Assembly: GCA_027310305.1 (NCBI GenBank)
Contig: DAIDBD010000107.1
Span: 1 to 64,000, forward strand
Length of the DNA stretch: 64,000 nt
DNA from: Herminiimonas sp.
GTDB lineage: Bacteria > Pseudomonadota > Gammaproteobacteria > Burkholderiales > Burkholderiaceae_D
Direction: 5' to 3'
A program made the translations under genes and the position numbers. The notes under the pieces are model-generated. The model did no database searches, had not been told where the DNA came from, and saw only the letters and a program-made list of their open reading frames with translations. Positions 9,835-18,629 of this stretch are shown piece by piece. The first letter of the stretch is position 1. Every line of letters begins with the position of its first letter.

Positions 9835-10344
9835 ATGACCATTTCCATGTACGCCGCTTCCGTTCCCGTCTTCAAACAGATCCTTGGCAGCCTGTCCGAT
9901 ATTCTTGACAAGGCCGAGGCGCACGCCGCCGCGAAAAAGATCGATCCCAGTGCGCTGTTGCAGGCGCGCCTGTTTCCCGACATGCTGCCGTTCACCCGCC
10001 AGATCATGATCGCCACCGATTTCGCCAAAGGCGCATGCGCACGCCTGGCCGGAATCGACGTGCCGAAATATGACGATACCGAACAGACTTTTGCGGAACT
10101 CAAGGCGCGCATCGTCAAAACGGTTGCCTTCATCGACACCCTGACGCCGGCGCAGATCGACGGCAGCGAAGAACGCGACATCACCGTCAGCGCCGGCCCC
10201 AACACCACCAGGACATTCAAGGCGCAGCCTTATCTGGTGCACTACGCATGGCCGCAATTCTTCTTTCACGTAACGACTGCCTACGCGATCCTGCGCCACA
10301 ACGGCATCGAGATCGGGAAAAAAGATTACATCGGCAGGTTTTAA
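9835..10344 (+). CDS. DUF1993 family protein
   Basis: The 169-residue product begins MTISMYAASVPVFKQIL and shows the DUF1993 pattern, with ARLFPDMLPFTRQIMIATDFAKG and a C-terminal HVTTAYAILRHNGIEIGKKDY. These proteins are expected to form a DinB-like four-helix bundle; no biochemical role is known to me. The ATG at 9835 follows an AGGAGA ribosome site and is preferred over an in-frame upstream codon at 9745, which lies in or just past the preceding gene. Confidence 0.85.
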   Translation: MTISMYAASVPVFKQILGSLSDILDKAEAHAAAKKIDPSALLQARLFPDMLPFTRQIMIATDFAKGACARLAGIDVPKYDDTEQTFAELKARIVKTVAFIDTLTPAQIDGSEERDITVSAGPNTTRTFKAQPYLVHYAWPQFFFHVTTAYAILRHNGIEIGKKDYIGRF

Positions 10345-10404
10345 TATCGTCAGCATGCAAGATGGGCATGCTTTTGCGCCCATCCGTTGCATGAATCCCG
10401 TCAG

Positions 10405-11007
10405 ATGACCCAAAGCTTTTTCCAATCCTTCATCCTGCTGTTGCTGGTGACCGATCCATTCGGCAACGTGCCGATATTCGTCAGCGCGCTGGCCAATGTG
10501 CCCGCCGAACGGCGCTGGCGGGTGGTGGTGCGCGAATGCGCGATTGCCTTTTTGCTGCTGCTGATATTCATGTTCTTCGGACGGCATTTTCTGGCGGCGC
10601 TGCAATTGTCGGACATCGCGCTGCGCATCGGCGGCGGCGTGATCCTGTTCCTGATTGCGCTGCGGATGGTGTTTCCGCAACCGGGCGGCGTGCTCGGAGA
10701 TTCGCCGGAACCGGAACACGAGCCTTTCATCGTTCCGCTGGCGATCCCGGCGCTGGCCGGGCCGTCGGCACTGGCGACGGTATTGCTGTTTTCTTCGGAT
10801 AATGCGGCCGAGGTAATGTGGCATGTCGCGGCGCTGTCGCTGGTGGCGGTCGTATGGCTGATCGTGCTGCTGGGTGCGGAACGGATGCAGCACGCGCTCG
10901 GACCGCGCGTGATGATGGCGTTCGAACGGTTGATGGGATTGATACTGACGGCGATGGCGGTCGAGATGCTGCTGACGGGAATACGGGCTTACATAAAATT
11001 GTTGTGA
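10405..11007 (+). CDS. MarC/YhgN family integral membrane protein
   Basis: This 200-residue inner-membrane protein has about six hydrophobic helices. The first carries the family motif LLLVTDPFGNVPIFVSAL, and IPLAIPALAGPSALATVLL-like sequence follows in the middle. MarC proteins were once linked to multidrug resistance; their activity is not settled. An ATG at 10405 is chosen over a TTG 18 nt upstream, because the helix begins right after it. Confidence 0.85.
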   Translation: MTQSFFQSFILLLLVTDPFGNVPIFVSALANVPAERRWRVVVRECAIAFLLLLIFMFFGRHFLAALQLSDIALRIGGGVILFLIALRMVFPQPGGVLGDSPEPEHEPFIVPLAIPALAGPSALATVLLFSSDNAAEVMWHVAALSLVAVVWLIVLLGAERMQHALGPRVMMAFERLMGLILTAMAVEMLLTGIRAYIKLL

Positions 11008-11081
11008 TCCGTATTCAAGCGTCTTATTCAAGTCCGGATTTGCATGGGGTATGCGGGACAGCGTAAAAATCGAAGGCGCAA

Positions 11082-11106
11082 AAACAAACCCGGCCGCGGC
11101 CGGGTT
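11082..11106 (-). terminator. Rho-independent terminator of aceB
   Basis: A perfect 20-bp palindrome (11087-11106, AACCCGGCC and its complement) is followed on the minus strand by a T-rich stretch (TGTTTTT). It lies 28 nt past the aceB stop. It may also act on the rightward marC transcript, although no T-run follows on plus. Confidence 0.85.
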
Positions 11107-11134
11107 CATCAGGTCATTCCGGTAAAACCGGGAT

Positions 11135-12718
11135 TCAGATTTCTTCGTACAGCGGCAACGTCAGGAACTCGGCAAACGATTCCGATGTGGACATCTCTTC
11201 GAAGATTTGCGCGGCGCGATCGTAGCTCGGCCCGTTGCCTGCGATAGTTTTCACTTTCTCCAGCTCTTCCGGGATCATCGCGCGCACCATGTCGGCAGTG
11301 ACCTTGCGGCCGTCTTCCAGAACGCCTTTGGTGCTGCGTATCCACTGCCAGACTTGCGAGCGGCTGATTTCGGCCGTCGCGGCATCTTCCATCAGATTGT
11401 GAATCGGCACGCAGCCGTTACCGGCCAGCCAGGCGCCCAGATAATGGATACCGACGTTGATGTTGTAGCGCAGGCCGGCTTCGGTAATCGGCGTCTCGGG
11501 CTGGAAGTTGAGCAGATCGGCGGCCGCTACGTTCACATCCGGACGCTGCTTGCCGATCTGGTTCGGCTTGTCGCCCAGGACTTTCCTGAACTCGGTCATC
11601 GCCAGATCGACCAGGCCCGGATGCGCGACCCAGCCGCCATCGTAGCCGTCGGTTGCATCGCGCGCCTTGTCGACACGGACGCCGCCCATCGCGACCTCAT
11701 TCTTTTCCGGATCGTTCTTGATCGGGATCAGCGCGGCCATGCCGCCGATTGCCGGCGCATTGCGCTTGTGGCAGATCTGCAGCAGCAGCAGCGCATAAGA
11801 GCGCATGAACGGCGCGGTCATCGTGACCTTGGCGCGGTCAGCCAGGCAAAAATCCTTGTCGAGCTTGAATTTCTTGATGCACGAAAAAATGTAATCCCAG
11901 CGGCCGGCGTTCAGGCCCGCGCTATGCTCGCGCAGTTCGTAAAGGATCTCGTCCATCTCGAACGCGGCGAGTATCGTTTCGATCAGCACGGTGGCCTTGA
12001 TCGTGCCTTGCGGCAGGCCGAGTTCGTTCTGCGTCATCACGAAGATGTCGTTCCACAAGCGCGCTTCCAGATGCGATTCCAGTTTCGGCAGATAGAAGTA
12101 AGGGCCGGCGCCGCGCGCAATCTGCTCCTTGGCGTTGTGCACCATGAATAGCGCGAAGTCGAAAATGCCGCCGGAGACGCGCTTGCCATCGATCGTCACA
12201 TGTTTTTCATCGAGATGCCAGCCGCGCGGGCGCACGATCAGCGTGGCAACCTGATCGTTGAGTTTGTAGGTCTTGCCGTTCTGTTCGAGGCTGATGGTTT
12301 TGCGGATCGCTTCTTTCAGGTTGATCTGGCCGGTGATCTGATTGTCCCAATTCGGCGTGTGCGAATCCTCGAAATCGGTCATGTAGCTGTCGGCGCCGGA
12401 ATTGAACGCGTTGATGACCATCTTGCGCTCCACCGGACCGGTGATTTCGACGCGGCGGCATTCGAGCGCTTGCGGGATCGGCGCGATTTTCCAGTCGCCT
12501 TCGCGGATATGCTTTGTTTCAGCCAGAAAATCGGGGCGTTCGCCGGCATCCAGGCGCTTGGCCAGCTCGATGCGGGCGGCGAGCAATTGCTGACGGCGCG
12601 GCTCGAATGCGCGCGACAGCTTGGCGACCAGCGCCAGCGCTTCCGGCGTCAGAATCTGTTCGAAGCCGGGTTTGATGTCGGCCTTGATTTCCATGCCGGC
12701 AGGGGTTTGAAATGCCAT
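11135..12718 (-). CDS. aceB: Malate synthase A
   Basis: This enzyme condenses glyoxylate with acetyl-CoA to malate in the glyoxylate bypass. The 527-residue length is that of the A isoform. Recognisable segments include FEDSHTPNWDNQITGQINL, IVRPRGWHLDEKHVTIDG, PYFYLPKLESHLEARLWND, TIKATVLIETILAAFEMDEI and HPGLVDLA, which contain the acidic residues for Mg2+ and the catalytic base. Isocitrate lyase is not in the window. Production of acetate from malonate by the mdc locus further right would make this pathway useful, but that link is inferred. It is monocistronic and ends in a strong terminator. Confidence 0.96.
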   Translation of the reverse strand: MAFQTPAGMEIKADIKPGFEQILTPEALALVAKLSRAFEPRRQQLLAARIELAKRLDAGERPDFLAETKHIREGDWKIAPIPQALECRRVEITGPVERKMVINAFNSGADSYMTDFEDSHTPNWDNQITGQINLKEAIRKTISLEQNGKTYKLNDQVATLIVRPRGWHLDEKHVTIDGKRVSGGIFDFALFMVHNAKEQIARGAGPYFYLPKLESHLEARLWNDIFVMTQNELGLPQGTIKATVLIETILAAFEMDEILYELREHSAGLNAGRWDYIFSCIKKFKLDKDFCLADRAKVTMTAPFMRSYALLLLQICHKRNAPAIGGMAALIPIKNDPEKNEVAMGGVRVDKARDATDGYDGGWVAHPGLVDLAMTEFRKVLGDKPNQIGKQRPDVNVAAADLLNFQPETPITEAGLRYNINVGIHYLGAWLAGNGCVPIHNLMEDAATAEISRSQVWQWIRSTKGVLEDGRKVTADMVRAMIPEELEKVKTIAGNGPSYDRAAQIFEEMSTSESFAEFLTLPLYEEI

Positions 12719-12758
12719 GATGTTCTCCTGAAAAAAGATTGATTCGTTTATTCGTTGT

Positions 12759-13158
12759 TTACAGCGTTTTATAAAAATAGAAAATGGTCAGCACGGAACC
12801 GATCGCAATAATGAAGCGGCGCAGCCAGAGTGCAGGAATTTTACGCGCAAAGCCGGCGCCCAGATAGCCGCCCAGCGTTGCCGTGACAAGCATGATCATC
12901 GTGTAGGGCCAGTCGATTGCGCCGGCCATGACAAAGGTCAGCACGGTCACGCTGTAGATGATGGCGGCCAGCAGATTCTTGATCGCATTTATTTCATGCA
13001 CGTCGTCGTGTCCCGCGATCGCAAGACTGGCCAGCATCAGGATGCCCATGCCGGCGCCGAAAAATCCGCCGTACACCGACACCGCCGCCTGCAACCGAAT
13101 TCATCGCGCCCGCGCAAAAAGCGGCGGCAGCGACTAGCGCAATTTGCCAGGCGTTCAT
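12759..13158 (-). pseudogene. TauE/SafE-family permease, internally deleted and frameshifted
   Basis: From the ATG at 13158 the minus strand encodes a normal N-terminus for this family (26 residues, first helix ending NSVAGGG). After that the match jumps, in a different frame, to the second half of the protein (QAAVSVYGGFFGAGMGILML and three further helices) ending at 12759. The junction is near 13081-13090. Intact relatives have about 250 residues, whereas only about 26 + 108 remain, so roughly 120 residues are missing and the frame is shifted by one. The start lies 17 nt after the haloacid dehalogenase stop. Family members move sulfite, sulfonate or organic anions across the inner membrane. 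Confidence 0.75.
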
Positions 13159-13175
13159 TTTTTATCTGCCGGTTT

Positions 13176-13850
13176 CTATTGAATGAATTCCAGCAAACCC
13201 GCCATGTCCGGCCCGGTTGCATCGGGTTTGACGCCCAGCTCTTCCAGCGGCGCATTGGCACGGTTGACCCAGAATGTCGTGTAGCCGAACCAGGTCGCGG
13301 CGCAGGCATCCCAGCAATTGCTCGATACGAATAAAATGTTTTTTGCCGACAGGCCGAACATGTCGGGTCCGAGTTGATACGCCTCCGGCGCGGTCTTGAA
13401 TTTTTTGACCGCGTCGACCGACAGGATATGATTGAAGATGTTTTGCATTCCGGCCGCCTTGACCACCGCATCGAGCATTTGCGGATTGCCGTTGGACAGG
13501 ATCGCAAGTTTCAATTCCATCGCCTGAAGCCGACGCAGCACACCGAGGTTCTCCGGGAAAGGCGGCAACTTTGCGTATTGCCCCATCAACGTATTCTGCG
13601 CATCGAAGGTCAGATCCAGATCCAGCTTGTTGCAGCTGAAAACCAGCGCATCCTGCGTGACTTCCCAAAACGGCTTGTACATCGAGCACATCGTGCGCAA
13701 GCGCGTGTATTCGATCTGCTTGTCGCGCCACAACGCGGCCAGCGCGTCACCTCGGCCCGGAAACAGCTTTTCCGCGAGCGCACCGATCGAATACACATCG
13801 AACAGGGTGCCGTAGGCGTCGAAAATAATGGCTTGGATCGGCATGGTCAT
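13176..13850 (-). CDS. L-2-haloacid dehalogenase (HAD superfamily, type II)
   Basis: The 224-residue product has the nucleophile motif IFDAYGTLFD (Asp11), the second motif LSNGN, the lysine motif KFKTAPEAY and the family signature VSSNCWDACAATWFG of type II haloacid dehalogenases. These hydrolyse L-2-haloalkanoates to D-2-hydroxyacids. A cap domain lies between residues about 20 and 90. It leads a leftward pair with the decayed TauE/SafE permease; in other bacteria such permeases occur beside dehalogenase genes, so loss of the permease may have stranded the enzyme. It diverges from the LysR gene. Confidence 0.9.
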   Translation of the reverse strand: MTMPIQAIIFDAYGTLFDVYSIGALAEKLFPGRGDALAALWRDKQIEYTRLRTMCSMYKPFWEVTQDALVFSCNKLDLDLTFDAQNTLMGQYAKLPPFPENLGVLRRLQAMELKLAILSNGNPQMLDAVVKAAGMQNIFNHILSVDAVKKFKTAPEAYQLGPDMFGLSAKNILFVSSNCWDACAATWFGYTTFWVNRANAPLEELGVKPDATGPDMAGLLEFIQ

Positions 13851-13991
13851 AACTTGCGTCAGATATATAAATCACAGTATATTCATTATAAATACACATA
13901 AACCAATGTATTTATCATTTTATTATTGCGTTTTAATCATAAGTGATAGAAATGACCGAAACGGCATCACATTATTTCAGCTGCAAATTCA

Positions 13992-14897
13992 ATGGATCAA
14001 TTCAAGCAAATCTCCACCTTCGTCGATGTCGCTGCCAAAGGCAGCCTATCCGCCGCCGCCCGCGCGGAAGGCATTGCGCCGGCGATGATCGGCCGGCGGC
14101 TCGATGCGCTGGAACAGCGGCTGGGCGTCAAGCTGTTGCAGCGCACGACGCGCAAGATCGCGCTGACCAACGAAGGCATCGCTTTTCTTGAAGACTGCCA
14201 GCGCATTCTTGCCGACCTGGAAAATGCGGAATCATCGGTTTCGGAACGCAGCGCCAGGGCCAGCGGCCATCTCGCGATTTCCGCGCCGGCCGGGTTCGGA
14301 CGTTTGCATGTGGCGCCGTTGATGCCGTCTTTCCTGGCCGAGCATCGCGATGTGACGATGACGCTGAATCTGAACGATCGCGTGGTGGATTTGATCGGCG
14401 AAGGCATCGATATCGCGATCCGGATCGCGGCGCTGTCCGATTCCAGCCTGATCGGCGTCAAATTGGCCGACAACCGGCGCGTCGTGGTAGCCGCTCCTTC
14501 TTATATCGCACGCCACGGCGCACCGGCATCGCTCGATGATCTGGTCAGGCACAATTGCCTGGCCATCAGCAGCGAAGGCAGCCAGCGCGGCTGGACCTTT
14601 CGACAGAACGGCAAGAACGTCACGTTGAAAGTGGCCGGCAACATGGTGTGCAACGACGGTGCGGTGCTGCACGACTGGGCGCTGTCCGGCAAGGGGCTGG
14701 CGTGGCGCTCGATGTGGGAAGTCGGCACCGAAATCGAATCCGGCAAACTGGTGACCGTGCTGGATGAGTTTGCCACGCAGGGCAACGACATTTATTCGAT
14801 GTTTGCGCAACGGCAGCATTTGCCGTTGCGCATCCGCGCTTTCGTGGATTTTTTGCGCCGCGCCTATGCCCGGCCGGATTACTGGCGAAAGACTTAA
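13992..14897 (+). CDS. LysR-family transcriptional regulator
   Basis: The 301-residue regulator has an N-terminal winged helix (DQFKQISTFVDVAAKGSLSA) and a C-terminal periplasmic-binding-like effector domain. It diverges from the haloacid dehalogenase gene across an AT-rich 141-bp spacer (13851-13991), the typical position for a LysR activator of that gene, although this is inference. Its TAA stop (14895-14897) overlaps the livF stop on the other strand by two bases (shared TTAA), so the two genes meet tail to tail without a spacer. Confidence 0.92.
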   Translation: MDQFKQISTFVDVAAKGSLSAAARAEGIAPAMIGRRLDALEQRLGVKLLQRTTRKIALTNEGIAFLEDCQRILADLENAESSVSERSARASGHLAISAPAGFGRLHVAPLMPSFLAEHRDVTMTLNLNDRVVDLIGEGIDIAIRIAALSDSSLIGVKLADNRRVVVAAPSYIARHGAPASLDDLVRHNCLAISSEGSQRGWTFRQNGKNVTLKVAGNMVCNDGAVLHDWALSGKGLAWRSMWEVGTEIESGKLVTVLDEFATQGNDIYSMFAQRQHLPLRIRAFVDFLRRAYARPDYWRKT

Positions 14898-15622
14898 TGC
14901 TGGTGGCCGCCGCCCAGATAGGCCGCCTGCACCGCCGGATCGTTTTTCAGATTTTCGGCCGGACCGTGTACTGAAATGCGGCCGTTCTCGAGCACGTAAC
15001 CGTAATCGGCCACGTTCAGCGCCGCCGCCGCGAACTGCTCGACCAGCAGCATTGTGACGCCCCTTTCTTTCAGGCGCGAAATAATGCGGAAGACTTCTTC
15101 CACCAGGATCGGCGCCAGCCCCATCGACGGTTCGTCGAGCAGGATGACTTCCGGATTGAGCATGACGGCACGCGCCATTGCCAGCATCTGCTGTTCGCCG
15201 CCGGACAAGGTGCCGGCAAGTTGATTCTGCCGCTCTTTCAATCGCGGAAACAGTTCGAGCGCCTTCTCAAGGTCAACCTTGATGTCGCCGCGCGGACGCG
15301 AACGCGTAAAACGCGGAAAAGCTCCGAGCAACAGATTGTCGGTCACGCTCATCGTGGCGAATACGCGCCGCCCTTCCGGTGAATGCGCCAGCCCGGCCCG
15401 GGCTATTTTGTGCGATTCCAGCCCGGTGACATCCTTGCCGGCCAGCATCACGCTGCCGACCTTCGGTTTGATCATGCCGGAGATGGCGCGCATCGTGGTG
15501 GTTTTGCCTGCGCCGTTGGAACCGATCAGCGTCACGACTTTGCCTTTTGGGACATCGAGCGAAATGCCGTGCAAGACTTCTACCTTGCCGTATGCCGCGT
15601 GCAAATTGGAAATGGATAGCAT
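14894..15622 (-). CDS. livF: Branched-chain amino acid ABC transporter ATP-binding protein LivF
   Basis: The 242-residue ATPase has Walker A GSNGAGKTTTM, signature LSGGEQQMLAMARAVM, Walker B VILLDEPSMGLAP and the H-loop region LLVEQFAAAA. LivF is the second ATPase of the hydrophobic amino-acid importers; the true substrate could be another amide or carboxylate, since this family is broad. It is the last gene of a leftward livK-livH-livMG-livF group and begins one base after the stop of the fused livM-livG gene. Confidence 0.93.
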   Translation of the reverse strand: MLSISNLHAAYGKVEVLHGISLDVPKGKVVTLIGSNGAGKTTTMRAISGMIKPKVGSVMLAGKDVTGLESHKIARAGLAHSPEGRRVFATMSVTDNLLLGAFPRFTRSRPRGDIKVDLEKALELFPRLKERQNQLAGTLSGGEQQMLAMARAVMLNPEVILLDEPSMGLAPILVEEVFRIISRLKERGVTMLLVEQFAAAALNVADYGYVLENGRISVHGPAENLKNDPAVQAAYLGGGHQH

Positions 15623-15623
15623 G

Positions 15624-17615
15624 TCAGTTTCTCGCTAAAGGTAGGGCTGGATCGGTATCGGCAACAAGCGGCTCTTCACTAACGCTGCCGCCCAGATAGG
15701 CTTCAATCACTTTCGGATCGGTCTGCACCGCGGCCGGCTTGCCTTCGGCGATCTTCTGGCCGAAATCGAGCACGGTCACGGTATCCGAGATCGACATCAC
15801 CACATCCATGTGATGCTCGATCAGGATGATCGTGATGCCGTGCTGACGGATCTTGCGAATGATCGCGACCAGTTCCTTGATGTCGGGCGCGGTCAGGCCG
15901 GCGGCCGGTTCATCCAGCAGCAGCAGTTTCGGATTCAGGCCCAGCGCGCGGCCGATTTCCAGCAAGCGCTGCTTGCCGTATGGCAGATTGCGCGCTTCTT
16001 CATTGGCCAGAGAAGCCAGGCCGACGAATTGCAGGATGCTGGCTGCGCGCACGCGCGCTTCCCGTTCCTCTCTTTTGTAGCGCGGCGTGTGCAGCATCAC
16101 GTCCAGCACATTGCTTTTGAAGGTATGGTGCAGGCCGACCAGCACATTTTCGGTCGCGGTCATTTCGCCGAACAATTGCACGTTCTGGAACGTACGCGCG
16201 ACGCCGCCCAGCGCAATCGCCGACGGCGTGGAGCCGGAAATGACGGCGCCGTTGAACTCCACTTCGCCGGCGGTCGGCTTGTAGATGCCGGTCAGCACAT
16301 TCATCATCGTGCTCTTGCCCGACCCGTTCGGGCCGATCAAGCCGTGCACGGAACCCTTGACGATATGCAGATCCACCTGGTTCAACGCTTTCAATCCGCC
16401 GAACTGCATCAGCACCTGTTTGGCGCTCAGCAAATTGGTCGCAACCGTCGCTGCCTGATCGGAATCGGCCCAGGCGTGCGCCTCGTCGGCCGCTGCAATC
16501 GCGGCTGAATCATGGACGCCTCTTGGCCCGCCCTTGCCGGTGATGCCGCGCAGGAATCCGACGATACCATCCTGCAGGTAGTACACGACAAACAGCGTCA
16601 TCAGGCCGAACACCGTCAGCCGCCAATCGGTAATGTTCTCCAGACGGTAAGCGAAGATAGCCATGCCGACGGTGGATGCGACCGGCACCGCGATTTCCCG
16701 TACCGTCTTGCGCTTTTTAGCCAGCAGAAAAACGGCGGAAACGACGCCGATCACGGCGGCAACGGTCGCGATCTGGCGGAACAGCTCGATATCGGCCAGC
16801 AGGCTCGGCAGCGTCACGACGATGGCCGCGCCGATCAATGCGCCGCTGCGCGTTTTTCGCCCGCCCATGATCACCGCCAGCAGGAACAGGATCGTCAGCT
16901 CGAAGTTGTAGGTATTGGGCGAGATGTATTGTTCCGAATAGGCATACAGGCTGCCGGACAGGCCGGCCAGCGCCGCGCTGATCACGAACGCATATACCTT
17001 GTAGCGATATACCGACACGCCCATGCAATCGGACGCGATCGGGCTGTCGCGCAATGCCTGAAACGCGCGACCCAAATGCGACTTCACGATCCGATGGACG
17101 ACGATCAGCGACAGCACCATCAACAGCGCCACCAGGTAGAAAAATTCAACCTCGTCGAGCTTGTGGCCGAAAGGCGACGGTTTCATCAATTTGATGCCCA
17201 TCGGCCCTTCTGTCAAAAATGTCATTTCATTGATCAGGATCTGGACGATCGTGCCGAACGCTAGCGTCACCATCGCCAGGTACGGGCCGGTCACGCGCAA
17301 CGCCGGCAATGCGAGCACCGCGCCGAATGCGGCAGTGACCGCAATGCTGGCCGGCACGGTAACCAGGAACGGCAATCCCAGTTTCATGTACAGCACGCCT
17401 GCGGTGTAGGAGCCGATGCCGAACAGCGCGGCATGGCCGAGCGACACCTGCCCGGTATAGCCGACCACGATATCCAGCCCGAATAGCAGGATCGCGTAGA
17501 TCAGAATCGTTTCCGCAAGATGCAGATAGTAAGGATTGTGGAACATCACGGGGAACAGCGCGAGCGCGGCAATTCCGAGTACTGCGAAGACAAGCGATTT
17601 CTTGTTCATGTTCAT
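15624..17615 (-). CDS. Fused ABC transporter permease-ATPase, LivM-LivG
   Basis: This single 663-residue frame joins two normally separate subunits. Residues 1 to about 350 form a LivM-type permease (helices around GYTGQVSLGHAALFGIGSYT, and the conserved EAA-like stretch near SHLGRAFQALRDSPIASDCMG). A linker of about 40 residues follows. From about 395 onward there is a LivG-type ATPase with Walker A GPNGSGKST, signature LPYGKQRLLEIGRALG, Walker B LLLLDEPAAGL and H-loop EHHMDVV. Extra hydrophobic segments occur between residues 295 and 355. Fusion means one permease half carries its own ATPase while LivF pairs with it. The start overlaps the livH stop (ATGA). Confidence 0.92.
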   Translation of the reverse strand: MNMNKKSLVFAVLGIAALALFPVMFHNPYYLHLAETILIYAILLFGLDIVVGYTGQVSLGHAALFGIGSYTAGVLYMKLGLPFLVTVPASIAVTAAFGAVLALPALRVTGPYLAMVTLAFGTIVQILINEMTFLTEGPMGIKLMKPSPFGHKLDEVEFFYLVALLMVLSLIVVHRIVKSHLGRAFQALRDSPIASDCMGVSVYRYKVYAFVISAALAGLSGSLYAYSEQYISPNTYNFELTILFLLAVIMGGRKTRSGALIGAAIVVTLPSLLADIELFRQIATVAAVIGVVSAVFLLAKKRKTVREIAVPVASTVGMAIFAYRLENITDWRLTVFGLMTLFVVYYLQDGIVGFLRGITGKGGPRGVHDSAAIAAADEAHAWADSDQAATVATNLLSAKQVLMQFGGLKALNQVDLHIVKGSVHGLIGPNGSGKSTMMNVLTGIYKPTAGEVEFNGAVISGSTPSAIALGGVARTFQNVQLFGEMTATENVLVGLHHTFKSNVLDVMLHTPRYKREEREARVRAASILQFVGLASLANEEARNLPYGKQRLLEIGRALGLNPKLLLLDEPAAGLTAPDIKELVAIIRKIRQHGITIILIEHHMDVVMSISDTVTVLDFGQKIAEGKPAAVQTDPKVIEAYLGGSVSEEPLVADTDPALPLARN

Positions 17616-18502
17616 ACCTTCTTGATCGCGGCTTTGCCGAACAGGCCCGCCGGCTTGATCGCCAATACGAGCAGCAACAGCACCAATCCAGGCACCTCCT
17701 TGTAGCCGGTCGAAATATAAAATCCGGTCAGCGTTTCAGCGACGCCGAGAATCAGGCCGCCGACGATTGCGCCCATGCCCGATGTCAGCCCGCCGATAAT
17801 CGCCACTGCGAACGCCTTCAGGCCGAGCGCGGTGCCCATCGTTGCGCCGGTCAACGTCAAAGGCGCCACCAGCACGCCGGCGAACGCCGCCGTCGCGGAA
17901 GACAGCGCATACGAGAAGGTGATCACCATGCTGGTATTGATGCCCATCAGTCCGGCGGCATCGCGGTCGTTGGAAGTCGCGACCACGGCCTTGCCGTAAA
18001 TCGATTTGCGGTTGAACATCTCGACCGCGAACATCATCGCCAGCGCACCCAGCACAACGACGACCTGCATCGGCTGCACGTTGGCGCCGAGGACCTTGAA
18101 CGGCGTGGCGGTAAGCGGTGTCGGGAAGGTCAGATCGTCCTTGCCCCAGATATTTTCGGCAACGTTTTTGAAAATGATCGCCAGCGCGATGGTCGACATG
18201 ATCCAGCCGAATTCGGACTTGATCTTGATCGCGGGACGGACGCCGATCCATTCGACCACGATGCCTTGCAGCGATCCGAAGACGATCACCAGCGGAATCA
18301 TCAGCCAGTAATTGAGGTAAGGTCCGCCGTGAATGTTACCCACCAAGCTCAAGCCCACCAGCGCGCCCAGCATCAAGGCTTCGCCCTGGCCGAAATTGAG
18401 CGTGCCGGAAGTGGCGAATGTGAGTTGGTAGCCGAATGCGATCACCGCGTAGATCATGCCTAACGCGATGCCGCTGAAAACGAGTTGCAGCAGAATGTCC
18501 AT
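17612..18502 (-). CDS. livH: Branched-chain amino acid ABC transporter permease LivH
   Basis: The 296-residue inner-membrane permease has about eight helices. The start LQLVFSGIALGMIYAVIAFG and the segment TSGTLNFGQGEALMLGA are LivH hallmarks, and VVATSNDRDAAGLMGINTSMV is the cytoplasmic loop that contacts the ATPases. It forms the heterodimer with the LivM half of the fusion encoded next, overlapping it by 4 nt. A terminator-like hairpin lies upstream, between livK and this gene. Confidence 0.93.
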   Translation of the reverse strand: MDILLQLVFSGIALGMIYAVIAFGYQLTFATSGTLNFGQGEALMLGALVGLSLVGNIHGGPYLNYWLMIPLVIVFGSLQGIVVEWIGVRPAIKIKSEFGWIMSTIALAIIFKNVAENIWGKDDLTFPTPLTATPFKVLGANVQPMQVVVVLGALAMMFAVEMFNRKSIYGKAVVATSNDRDAAGLMGINTSMVITFSYALSSATAAFAGVLVAPLTLTGATMGTALGLKAFAVAIIGGLTSGMGAIVGGLILGVAETLTGFYISTGYKEVPGLVLLLLVLAIKPAGLFGKAAIKKV

Positions 18503-18546
18503 TATTTCACCCAGAGGCCGGCGTCAATGCGCCATTGTTCGGTAAG

Positions 18547-18579
18547 AAAAAGGCCAGCCCCGCATCGCGAGGACTGGCC
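18547..18579 (-). terminator. Intra-operon terminator between livK and livH
   Basis: On the minus strand, GGCCAG (18574-18579) pairs with CTGGCC (18552-18557), extended by a further six pairs with one bulge, and is followed by TTTTT. It lies about 50 nt after the livK stop and about 45 nt before livH. Such a hairpin would let the binding protein be made in excess over the membrane parts. Confidence 0.8.
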
Positions 18580-18629
18580 AGTCAATCGTCAAGCGTCGGT
18601 GAGGCCGACGATAACGATGCCAGATCGGA

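Noticed and set aside
11087..11106. Perfect 20-bp palindrome considered as a dispersed repeat
   Set aside because: Its position after aceB and the T-rich tract on the minus strand explain it as a terminator.
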